Below are positions 5,415 through 12,378 of a DNA stretch of 12,790 nucleotides, in pieces; the first letter of the stretch is position 1; every line of letters begins with the position of its first letter. Origin of the DNA: Burkholderiales bacterium UBA2459 (lineage in GTDB: Bacteria > Pseudomonadota > Gammaproteobacteria > Burkholderiales > Burkholderiaceae_E); assembly GCA_002342365.1 (NCBI GenBank), contig DDPV01000015.1, positions 1-12,790 on the forward strand, in the 5' to 3' direction. The notes beneath the pieces were generated by a model, which saw only the letters and a list, made by a program, of their open reading frames with translations, did no database searches and was not told the DNA's origin. Made by a program: the position numbers and the translations under genes.

Positions 5415-7778
5415 TCAGTGCTTCGCCTGTTGAATCGCTTTCCACACATTGTGCGGACTTGCTGGCATATCCAGATCCTTAACGCCCAAGGGCCACAAGG
5501 CATCGCAAAGCGCATTCATCAGAGCAGCCGGCGAGCCGATGGCACCGGCTTCGCCGCAACCCTTCACACCAAGTGGGTTGTGCGTGCAAGGCGTGCCCTT
5601 GACCGTCTCGACCTCAAAGTGCGGCAAATCATCGGCCCGCGGCATCGCGTAGTCCATGTAAGAACCCGACAAAAGCTGCCCTGAGTCGTCATCATAAACA
5701 CCGTGCTCGAGCAAGGCCTGACCAATGCCTTGAGCAAGACCGCCGTGGACCTGGCCTTCAACAATCATCGGGTTGACGACGTTACCGAAATCATCCACCG
5801 CGGTGAAGCGGTCCACTTTGACAACGCCGGTGTCGGGATCGACCTCAACCTCGCAAATGTAAGACCCTGAGGGGTAGGTGAAATTGGTGGGGTCATAGAA
5901 AGCGTTTTCGTTCAGGCCAGGCTCGAGCTTATCGAGTGGGTAGTTGTGCGGCACGTAGGCCGTGAGAGCGATTTGTGCAAAGGGCAGGCTCTTGTCGGTG
6001 CCCGCAACCTTGAAGTTACCGCCTTCAAACTCGATATCGGCATCGGAAGCTTCAAGCAAATGCGCCGCAATTTTCTTGCCTTTGGCGATCACTTTGTCCA
6101 CAGCTTTTACGATCGCGGTGCCACCCACTGCCAGCGAGCGGGAACCGTAGGTGCCCATGCCGAACAAGACTTTGCCGGTGTCACCGTGGACGATGTCGAT
6201 GTCGTCCATCGGGATTCCCAGACGGTCGGCAACCACTTGGGCGAAGGTGGTTTCGTGGCCCTGTCCGTGGCTGTGCGAACCGGTGTAAACCGTGACCTTA
6301 CCGGTGGGGTGAACCCGTACTTCGCCTGCCTCGAAAAGACCTGCACGCGCACCGAGTGCACCGGCAATGTTGGAAGGTGCCAAGCCGCAGGCCTCGATAT
6401 AGCAGGAGTAGCCAAGACCGCGCAGCAAACCCTTATCGGCCGAAGCCTGCTTGCGAGCGGCAAAACCTGCGACGTCGGCTTTTTCGAGCGCTCTTGCCAA
6501 ATGCACTTCGTAGTCACCGGTGTCATAAGTCAAACCTACCGGCGTGGCATAGGGGAAGTTGTGAATGAAGTTACGGCGGCGGATTTCGGCCGGATCGATA
6601 CCCATTTCCTTGGCGACGGTTTCGACCAGCCGCTCAACCACATAGGTTGCCTCGGGACGACCAGCACCGCGATAGGCATCAACCGGCGCTGTGTTGGTAA
6701 ACACACCCTTGACCTCGCAGAAAATTTGCGGGGTGGTGTATTGCCCGGCCAGCAAGGTGGCGTAAAGAATCGTGGGGACTGAGGAGGCAAAGGTCGACAG
6801 GTAGGCGCCAAGATTGGCGCGGGTATGCACCCGCATCGCGAGGAACTTGCCCTGCTCGTCGGCTGCCATTTCAGCAACGGTCACATGATCGCGGCCATGG
6901 GCATCGGTCAGGAAGGATTCACTGCGCTCGGCCGTCCACTTGATGGGACGATTGACTTGTTTGGAAGCCCAGACGAGCACGGTTTCTTCGGCATAAAGAA
7001 AGATTTTTGAGCCGAAGCCGCCACCCACGTCAGGCGCCACCACCCGAAGCTTGTGCTCAGGGATGCCAAGCACAAAAGCAGCCATCAGCAGACGCTCAAC
7101 ATGCGGATTTTGGTTAGCCACGTGCAAGGTGTAGCTGTCATCTGAACGGTTGTAGATGGCATTGGCCGCGCGCGGCTCAATCGCGTTGGGAATCAGGCGG
7201 TTGTTACGGTATTCGAGGCGGGTAACATGGGCAGCGGAAGCGAATGTCGTATCGATAGCAGCCTTGTCACCAAGCGCCCAGGTGTAACAAAGGTTATCGG
7301 GTGCCTCATCATGCACCGGCACGCTTCCCGGCTCTGCGCCCGGGTCCACATAGGCAGGGAGTGCTTCATAGTCGACCTGAACCAGGCTTGCCGCTTCTTT
7401 GGCTTGAGCAAGCGTCTCAGCAATCACAACAGCAACCTGGTCGCCAACGTGGCGCACCTTGCCGTGCGCAAGCAAAGGATGCTTGGGCTCTTTCATCGGC
7501 GTGCCGTCAACGCTGGTGATCAGCCAGCCGCATGGCAGTCCGCCAACATTGGCAAAGTCCTCACCTGTGAAAACGCCGACCACGCCGGGCGCTGATCGAG
7601 CCGCTTCGGTGTCGACTTTGAGCAGTTTGGCGTGGGCGTGCGGGGAGCGGACAAAAACCGCGTAGGTCTGTCCCTGATGAACAATATCGTCGGTGTACTG
7701 CCCGTTGCCCGTGAGAAAACGATAGTCCTCGCGGCGGAGAACGGCCTGGCCAATGAATCCGGCGGTGGGTGCATTCAT
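5415..7778 (-). CDS. coxL: Molybdopterin-binding large subunit, form II CO dehydrogenase-like (CoxL-like)
   Basis: The catalytic subunit, 787 residues, of a xanthine oxidase-family molybdenum hydroxylase. The N-terminal a/b hammerhead domain spans about 15-135 and the two Mo-cofactor domains follow. GGGFGSK (252-258) and the C-terminal KGCGEAGAIGSPA with the catalytic Glu at about 743 are intact. The active-site loop reads AYRGAGR (368-374). Established form I CO dehydrogenase has AYxCSFR, whose Cys binds copper; that Cys is absent here, so this is the form II type, whose physiological substrate is unsettled. CO oxidation should not be assumed; an aldehyde, purine or other heterocycle is possible. 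The ATG at 7778 has AAGGAAGGA (7784-7792) 5 nt upstream; the open frame extends to 7871 but runs into coxS. It follows coxS by 17 bp. Confidence 0.93.
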   Translation of the reverse strand: MNAPTAGFIGQAVLRREDYRFLTGNGQYTDDIVHQGQTYAVFVRSPHAHAKLLKVDTEAARSAPGVVGVFTGEDFANVGGLPCGWLITSVDGTPMKEPKHPLLAHGKVRHVGDQVAVVIAETLAQAKEAASLVQVDYEALPAYVDPGAEPGSVPVHDEAPDNLCYTWALGDKAAIDTTFASAAHVTRLEYRNNRLIPNAIEPRAANAIYNRSDDSYTLHVANQNPHVERLLMAAFVLGIPEHKLRVVAPDVGGGFGSKIFLYAEETVLVWASKQVNRPIKWTAERSESFLTDAHGRDHVTVAEMAADEQGKFLAMRVHTRANLGAYLSTFASSVPTILYATLLAGQYTTPQIFCEVKGVFTNTAPVDAYRGAGRPEATYVVERLVETVAKEMGIDPAEIRRRNFIHNFPYATPVGLTYDTGDYEVHLARALEKADVAGFAARKQASADKGLLRGLGYSCYIEACGLAPSNIAGALGARAGLFEAGEVRVHPTGKVTVYTGSHSHGQGHETTFAQVVADRLGIPMDDIDIVHGDTGKVLFGMGTYGSRSLAVGGTAIVKAVDKVIAKGKKIAAHLLEASDADIEFEGGNFKVAGTDKSLPFAQIALTAYVPHNYPLDKLEPGLNENAFYDPTNFTYPSGSYICEVEVDPDTGVVKVDRFTAVDDFGNVVNPMIVEGQVHGGLAQGIGQALLEHGVYDDDSGQLLSGSYMDYAMPRADDLPHFEVETVKGTPCTHNPLGVKGCGEAGAIGSPAALMNALCDALWPLGVKDLDMPASPHNVWKAIQQAKH

Positions 7779-7795
7779 GATCGTCCTTCCTTTGA

Positions 7796-8275
7796 TTAAG
7801 CTGACTGAGCCATGGCCTGTGCTGCTTGTTGCACAGCCCGAACAATATTTTGGTAGCCAGTGCAACGGCACAAATTGCCTTCGAGATGTTCGCGAATTTT
7901 TTGCTCGCTGCTGTGGTCATGGTGGGCGACCAGATCCAGCGCGGACATCACCATGCCGGGGGTGCAAAAACCACATTGCAAGCCATGGCAGTCACGGAAA
8001 GCAGCCTGCATCGGGTGCAAGCTGCCGTCAGCATTGGCGAGCCCTTCGATGGTGGTGATTGCATGGCCGTCAGCCTGCGCTGCGAGCATATTGCAGGATT
8101 TCACCGCTTTGCCATCAACAAGCACTGTGCAAGCACCGCATTGTGCGGTGTCACAGCCAACATGGGTGCCGGTGAGTCGTTGTTGATCGCGCAGAAAATC
8201 CACCAAACTGGTGGTGGCCTGCACCTGCGCGGATAGGCTCTTTCCGTTCAACTGAACGGTGATCGAAATGCTCAT
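7796..8275 (-). CDS. coxS: Molybdenum hydroxylase [2Fe-2S] small subunit (CoxS-like)
   Basis: The iron-sulfur subunit, 159 residues, of the same heterotrimer. The N-terminal plant-ferredoxin-like cluster is bound by C41, C46, C49 and C61 (GCDTAQCGAC...SC). The C-terminal helical cluster domain is bound by C101, C104, C136 and C138 (QCGFCTPGMVM and NLCRCTGY). All eight Cys are present and the length is normal. The ATG at 8275 has AGGAGG (8280-8285) 4 nt upstream; an open frame back to 8353 adds only unconserved residues. It is the first gene of the S-L-M-D operon and is preceded by a sigma-70-like promoter at 8365-8394. Confidence 0.95.
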   Translation of the reverse strand: MSISITVQLNGKSLSAQVQATTSLVDFLRDQQRLTGTHVGCDTAQCGACTVLVDGKAVKSCNMLAAQADGHAITTIEGLANADGSLHPMQAAFRDCHGLQCGFCTPGMVMSALDLVAHHDHSSEQKIREHLEGNLCRCTGYQNIVRAVQQAAQAMAQSA

Positions 8276-8279
8276 GGAT

Positions 8280-8285
8280 CCTCCT
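8280..8285 (-). promoter_or_regulatory. Ribosome binding site of coxS
   Basis: A perfect AGGAGG on the minus strand, 4 nt before the ATG at 8275. It fixes this start against the longer open frame beginning at 8353. Confidence 0.75.
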
Positions 8286-8364
8286 GAGGTTGGGTGCGCA
8301 AGGCGCCGTCGGTGCTCAAGCGCCCTCCATGACTGTCCGGAGCGGCGTCTCAAGTTCTAGGCGA

Positions 8365-8394
8365 ACTATACGATCAAGCAGGCCGGAACATCAA
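8365..8394 (-). promoter_or_regulatory. Predicted sigma-70 promoter of the cox-like operon
   Basis: On the minus strand TTGATG (8394-8389) and TATAGT (8370-8365) lie 18 bp apart. The -10 matches the consensus at five of six positions and the -35 at four of six. The transcript would start near 8358, giving a leader of about 80 nt before coxS. No operator half-sites were clearly recognised. Confidence 0.5.
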
Positions 8395-8423
8395 CTGACA
8401 GTTTTAATGGATGACTGTAATCA
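8395..8423 (+). promoter_or_regulatory. Weak candidate promoter of the carboxypeptidase gene
   Basis: CTGACA (8395-8400, five of six for -35) is followed after 17 bp by TAATCA (8418-8423), a poor -10 with only its first two bases matching. It abuts the cox -35 on the other strand. The whole 8276-8513 gap between the divergent genes holds no other structure I can support. Confidence 0.22.
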
Positions 8424-8513
8424 GGGGTTAAGGTTTCAAAGATGGCCCTAAGCGCCTGTCATCTGGCGTTAACATCATCGATTCTCCCGCGGCTTTTCAT
8501 CGGATGCGCATTG

Positions 8514-10307
8514 ATGACCATAGATTTTTCCCGCTTTTACCGGCACGACGAACTCAGCGCCTTGCTTCACGACTTGGTGCGCGATCATCCCGATCGCCTG
8601 CGGATCGACAGCATGGGTAAAAGCCATGAAGGCCGGGACATCTGGGTGCTCACCCTCACCCGCTTTGCCACCGGTGCTGCTGAGCATAAGCCAGCGCTTT
8701 GGGTCGACGGGAATATTCACGCAGCCGAGTTGCTTGCAAGTACTGCAGTGCTCTATTTTCTTGATCACCTCTTGCGCCATGATGAATCGGACGCAAGGGT
8801 TCGCCACCTGCTTGACACGCGCGCCTTTTACCTGGTCCCGCGCCTTTGTCCCGACGGCGCGGAGCTGGCCTTGAGCGATCGGCCTCGGCATATCCGTTCT
8901 TCGACCCGCGCCTATCCCTTCGAAGATGCGCCGCTCGATGGCATGGTGATCGAAGACATCGATGGGGACGGGCGGATCTTATCGATGCGTATCGCCGACC
9001 CCAACGGCGGCTGGAAGCCGCATCCTGAGGACTCACGCCTGATGATTCCGCGCGAGCCTGGGGAGATCGGCGGACAGTATTACCGCATGCTTCCCGAGGG
9101 CAGGGTGCTTCAACACGATGGTGTCGGATTCAAATTGAATCCCGACCGAGAGGGGCTTGACCTGAATCGAAACTTTCCCTCTGACTGGCGGCAGGAGTAC
9201 AAGCAGCAAGGCGCTGGTCCCTATCCGACCAGTGAGCCCGAGGTGAGGGCCATGGTTGATTTTGTTGTGCGTCATCCCAATATTGGTGCTGCTGTCAGTT
9301 TTCATACCCATAGCGGTGTCATCCTCAGGCCCATGGGTACCGAGCCCGACGAGAAAATGATTCCTGAGGACTTGTGGATGTACAAACGGCTTTCAGCCGC
9401 CGCAAGTGAGCAAACCGGTTATCCCGCACTCAGCATCTGGCATGACTTCAAATACCACCCGCAACAAGTAATCAGTGGCACGCAGGACTGGATCTACGAG
9501 CACTTGGGCGCTTTGTTCTGGGTGGTCGAACTTTGGGCACCGAACCGCGCTGCCGGAATCGACAAGTATCCCTTCATCGACTGGTATCGCGAACATCCGC
9601 CGGAAGACGATTTAAAGCTCTTGAAGTGGAGTGATGAAGTCTGTGGCGGTGAGGCCCATGTGAGCTGGAAGGCCTACGAGCACCCGCAGCTTGGTCCTGT
9701 GGAAATCGGCGGCTGGGATCGGATGAATTTTTGGCGCAATCCGCCAGCGGCGCTGCGCGAGGCAGAAGTCGCCCGATTCCCTGGCTGGCTCAAGCAACTG
9801 GCAGCGATTCTGCCAAGGCTTGAATTGGTCGAACTCAGCGTGCAATGTCTGGGCCAAGCAGACGGTCCGATTCATCCAACGGGTGCGCGTCACTACCTGA
9901 TTCGATTCGCGGTCGAAAACAGCGGCTATTTGCCCAGCTATGTCAGCCGCCGTGCGCTTGAGCGCAAGACCGTTCGCGGTTTGATTTTTGAATGCTTTCC
10001 CAAATGCGAAGAGGCGACGCATTCGCTTGCGGCGCTAGGCGCTGCTGATCCTATCGACGAGGGCAGCTACCATCCGCAGATGAGGCCTTATCTTCGTTTT
10101 TTGAGCGGGACCCAGCGTGCGGAAGGTCCTTCGCTGGAAGGGCATGCTGCCAAACAATCCTTGCAGGCTTTTTTGCCGGATCGGGGCATCTGTGCGCACC
10201 GCCATTTGCATCAGTGGCAAGTGGCGGCTTTGCCCGGAACAAGGCTCGAAGTGATTGCCCGAAGCGAACGCGCCGGGCTCATCCGCAGCGAGCTTTGCCT
10301 TGACTAA
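8514..10307 (+). CDS. Zinc carboxypeptidase, peptidase family M14
   Basis: A metallopeptidase-like protein of 597 residues. The zinc ligands are H69 and E72 (GNIHAAE) and H264 (SFHTHSG). DLNRNFP (216-222) matches the substrate-carboxylate-binding Asn-Arg region, and E339 in WVVELW fits the catalytic Glu of carboxypeptidase A, so the active site looks complete. Between the two zinc motifs is a long insert with a DxDxDG loop (148-153), and the C-terminal part beyond about residue 440 is outside the usual catalytic core. The substrate is unknown. The frame is open back to ATG 8442, which has TAAGG 8 nt upstream but adds residues that look unlike the family; the ATG at 8514 begins where homology does but has a weak ribosome site. 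If 8442 is used, the N-terminus is mildly hydrophobic. It is divergent from the cox operon; no functional link is evident. Confidence 0.9.
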   Translation: MTIDFSRFYRHDELSALLHDLVRDHPDRLRIDSMGKSHEGRDIWVLTLTRFATGAAEHKPALWVDGNIHAAELLASTAVLYFLDHLLRHDESDARVRHLLDTRAFYLVPRLCPDGAELALSDRPRHIRSSTRAYPFEDAPLDGMVIEDIDGDGRILSMRIADPNGGWKPHPEDSRLMIPREPGEIGGQYYRMLPEGRVLQHDGVGFKLNPDREGLDLNRNFPSDWRQEYKQQGAGPYPTSEPEVRAMVDFVVRHPNIGAAVSFHTHSGVILRPMGTEPDEKMIPEDLWMYKRLSAAASEQTGYPALSIWHDFKYHPQQVISGTQDWIYEHLGALFWVVELWAPNRAAGIDKYPFIDWYREHPPEDDLKLLKWSDEVCGGEAHVSWKAYEHPQLGPVEIGGWDRMNFWRNPPAALREAEVARFPGWLKQLAAILPRLELVELSVQCLGQADGPIHPTGARHYLIRFAVENSGYLPSYVSRRALERKTVRGLIFECFPKCEEATHSLAALGAADPIDEGSYHPQMRPYLRFLSGTQRAEGPSLEGHAAKQSLQAFLPDRGICAHRHLHQWQVAALPGTRLEVIARSERAGLIRSELCLD

Positions 10308-10357
10308 GCGCGGCGGGCCCTGCCTCAACGACACGCAGTGAGCTTTGCCTCAACTAA
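10284..10357 (+). repeat. Imperfect direct repeat duplicating the end of the carboxypeptidase gene
   Basis: Two 24-bp copies, 10284-10307 and 10334-10357, are identical at 21 positions and 50 bp apart. The first contains the last codons and stop of the M14 gene; the second is an intergenic echo also ending in TAA. A partial third copy, TGCCTCAAC, is at 10321-10329. This looks like a decayed local duplication. Confidence 0.7.
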
Positions 10358-10454
10358 ATCACTCAGGAAAAAGCTCGGTGCCGGATGGCAAGCTTGTTAA
10401 GCTGAGCATGGATTAAGCTCCTTCGGTGTGGAACAAAAGAAAGCGAATGATTCG

Positions 10455-11471
10455 ATGAAGATTTGTATTGTGGGCGCAGGGTCGATTGGCGGTTTTCTCG
10501 GCGTGAAACTGGCACTGGCTGGCGAAGATGTCAGTTTCATTGCGCGCAATGCCAATTTAGAGGCGATTCGGAGTCGCGGGATGCGCCTCACACTCGCCGA
10601 TGGCACCGAGCAGCTGCTGCATCCGGTGAAGGCCAGTGCTTCACTGGCAGAAGCTGGCCCCCAGGACCTTGTGATCCTGGGCATGAAAGCAAACCAGGTT
10701 GCTGCGGTGATCGACGATCTCCATCATCTTTTGCACGATAAGACGGTAATCATCCCGATGCAAAATGGGATTCCCTGGTGGTACTTCCAGCGTCAGGCCG
10801 GCGATTATGCAAATCGGATCGTGCACAGTGTCGATCCCGACGGCCGAATCATGAAAACAATCGACCCCAAGCGCATCGTCGCTTGCGTTGTTTATCCGGC
10901 CTGTGAGCTCGCCGCGCCGGGCTGGGTGCGGCATGTTGAAGGCGAGCGTTTTCCGCTTGGCGAACTCGATGGCAGCGAAACCGAACGGGTGTTGGCGTTA
11001 TCGGCGATGTTCAGTGCTGCAGGACTCAAGGCGCCGGTGCTGCAAGATATCCGAAGCGAAATCTGGCTCAAGCTCTGGGGCAATCTCAGCTTCAACCCCA
11101 TCAGTGCGCTCACCCACTCGACCCTGGTTGATATTTGCCAGTTTCCCTTATCGCGCGAGTTGGCCGCTGCGATGATGCGCGAGGCTGAATCGGTGGCTTC
11201 GCGTCTGGGTATCGGTTTTCGGGTCACGCTGGACAAGCGCATCGCAGGCGCTGAAAAGGTCGGCAAGCACAAGACGTCCATGCTGCAAGATGTCGAATCG
11301 GGCCGGGAACCGGAAATCGACGCATTGGTTGGCGCGGTGATTGAGCTTGGCAAGATTGTGTCGGTGCCAACTCCCCATATCGAAACCGTTTATGCGCTGA
11401 TGAAGCTGCTTTCGGTACGCATCAACGACGAAAAGCTCGCCGTGCGCGCCCAACCCCTGAGCACAGCGTAA
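10455..11471 (+). CDS. Ketopantoate reductase (PanE/ApbA)-family oxidoreductase
   Basis: An NADPH-type Rossmann oxidoreductase of 338 residues. The nucleotide motif is GAGSIGG (7-13). K78 (GMKANQ), the NG pair at 104-105 (MQNGIP), and K206 with N210 and N214 (WLKLWGNLSFNPISALT) match the substrate-binding and catalytic positions of 2-dehydropantoate 2-reductase, which makes pantoate for CoA. E. coli PanE is 303 residues, so this one is longer, mostly in the helical C-terminal half. The frame opens at GTG 10428, but the ATG at 10455 begins directly with the conserved strand MKICIVGAG; neither has a strong ribosome site. Its position ahead of two crotonase genes suggests a paralog acting on another 2-keto or 3-hydroxy acid, although a true panE cannot be excluded. 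It is separated from the next gene by 39 bp. Confidence 0.87.
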   Translation: MKICIVGAGSIGGFLGVKLALAGEDVSFIARNANLEAIRSRGMRLTLADGTEQLLHPVKASASLAEAGPQDLVILGMKANQVAAVIDDLHHLLHDKTVIIPMQNGIPWWYFQRQAGDYANRIVHSVDPDGRIMKTIDPKRIVACVVYPACELAAPGWVRHVEGERFPLGELDGSETERVLALSAMFSAAGLKAPVLQDIRSEIWLKLWGNLSFNPISALTHSTLVDICQFPLSRELAAAMMREAESVASRLGIGFRVTLDKRIAGAEKVGKHKTSMLQDVESGREPEIDALVGAVIELGKIVSVPTPHIETVYALMKLLSVRINDEKLAVRAQPLSTA

Positions 11472-11510
11472 AGCTTTCCGGCAGAATCCTTCGGCAACGC
11501 GGAGGCTTTC

Positions 11511-12335
11511 ATGTCGGATTTTGTCCTGTTGGCGCAAGAAGGCGCTGTTTTCACGCTCACCCTGAATGCGCCGGCCGAGCGCAACGCCTTGTCGACCCAG
11601 TCGCAATGGGATGCTTTGGTGGACGCCATCGAGTCGGTGCAGCGCCATCCCGAGGCCAAATGCCTGATCATCACTGGTGCAGGATCTGCATTTTGCGCCG
11701 GAGGTAACGTGAAGGATATGCAAAACAAACAAGGCATCGCAGGCGGTTCGCCCTATGCGATCCGCGAGGGCTATCGTCGCGGCATTCAGCGCATACCCAA
11801 GGCCATGGCGGCGCTTGATGTACCCGCAATCGCAGCGGTAAACGGTCCCGCCATCGGCGCGGGCCTTGATCTTGCCTGCATGTGCGATATCCGGATCGCT
11901 TCAGAAAAGGCGCGCTTTGCCGAAAGCTTCGTGAAACTGGGGATTATTCCGGGTGACGGTGGCGCCTGGCTTTTGCAGCGCATTGTGGGCTACGCCAAAG
12001 CGGCCGAGTTAAGCTTCACAGGCGATATGCTTGATGCGCAGCAAGCGCTTGACTGTCAGCTTGTTTCAGAGGTTGTGCCCCATGATCAGCTGATGCAAGC
12101 CGCACTGAACCTCGCTTCACGGATTGCCGCCAACCCCGCGCCTGCCTTACGCATGACCAAGCGCCTTTTGCGCGAGGCGCAGCACCAGCGTATTGAGGCC
12201 TTGCTTGAGCTGTCTGCCGGCATGCAAGCCCTGGCCCACTACACCCCTGAACACGATGAGGCTGTTGCAGCATTTGTGCAATCGATGGCCAAGGCCAAAA
12301 GCGATACGGTTAAATCATGCAAACAAACGAAGTGA
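11511..12335 (+). CDS. Crotonase-superfamily protein (enoyl-CoA hydratase/isomerase family)
   Basis: A CoA-thioester-processing protein of 274 residues with a complete crotonase fold. The oxyanion-hole segments are GSAFCAGGNVKDM (58-70) and NGPAIGAGLDLACMCD (111-126), followed by KLGIIPGDGGAWLLQRIVG. By eye, the two catalytic Glu of classical enoyl-CoA hydratase align with D120 and F140, so water addition by the standard mechanism is doubtful; an isomerase, hydrolase or other crotonase reaction is as likely. D149 in PGDGG is a possible catalytic acid. The ATG at 11511 is supported by GGAGG (11501-11505) 5 nt upstream. It is probably co-transcribed with the reductase before it and the crotonase 27 bp after it. 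The C-terminal tail SDTVKSCKQTK is encoded by a sequence resembling the start of the next gene. Confidence 0.9.
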   Translation: MSDFVLLAQEGAVFTLTLNAPAERNALSTQSQWDALVDAIESVQRHPEAKCLIITGAGSAFCAGGNVKDMQNKQGIAGGSPYAIREGYRRGIQRIPKAMAALDVPAIAAVNGPAIGAGLDLACMCDIRIASEKARFAESFVKLGIIPGDGGAWLLQRIVGYAKAAELSFTGDMLDAQQALDCQLVSEVVPHDQLMQAALNLASRIAANPAPALRMTKRLLREAQHQRIEALLELSAGMQALAHYTPEHDEAVAAFVQSMAKAKSDTVKSCKQTK

Positions 12336-12378
12336 AGTGATACCAACAAACAAAGCAGACTGATGCAAAAAAACGAAA
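12317..12378 (+). repeat. Imperfect direct repeat at the junction of the two crotonase genes
   Basis: ATGCAAACAAACGAAG (12317-12332) and ATGCAAAAAAACGAAA (12363-12378) are identical at 14 of 16 positions and 46 bp apart. The second is the start of the second crotonase gene. The first lies in another frame at the end of the first gene and would itself encode MQTNEVK and stop. Confidence 0.6.

Noticed and set aside
5946..6782. A 278-codon open frame on the plus strand opposite coxL
   Set aside because: It is antisense to the conserved Mo domains, has no recognised motif and no ribosome site; it is a shadow of GC-rich codon structure.
5415..7778. True form I, copper-containing CO dehydrogenase
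   Set aside because: The active-site loop is AYRGAGR and has no copper-binding Cys; only the family can be claimed.
8395..8418. Pho-box-like motifs (CTGACAG, ATGACTG) upstream of coxS
   Set aside because: The half-sites are altered and the spacing is not 4 bp, so they do not match the pattern seen at the two regulator genes.
8442..8513. A lipoprotein-like N-terminus (hydrophobic stretch ending in FIGC) if the carboxypeptidase starts at 8442
   Set aside because: There is no basic residue at the front, the -3 position is Phe, and the family-like sequence begins at the later ATG.
10308..10454. Terminator or promoter between the carboxypeptidase and reductase genes
   Set aside because: Only a 5-bp hairpin (AGCTT-GTT-AAGCT) and no convincing -35/-10 pair were found; nothing beyond the direct repeat can be supported.
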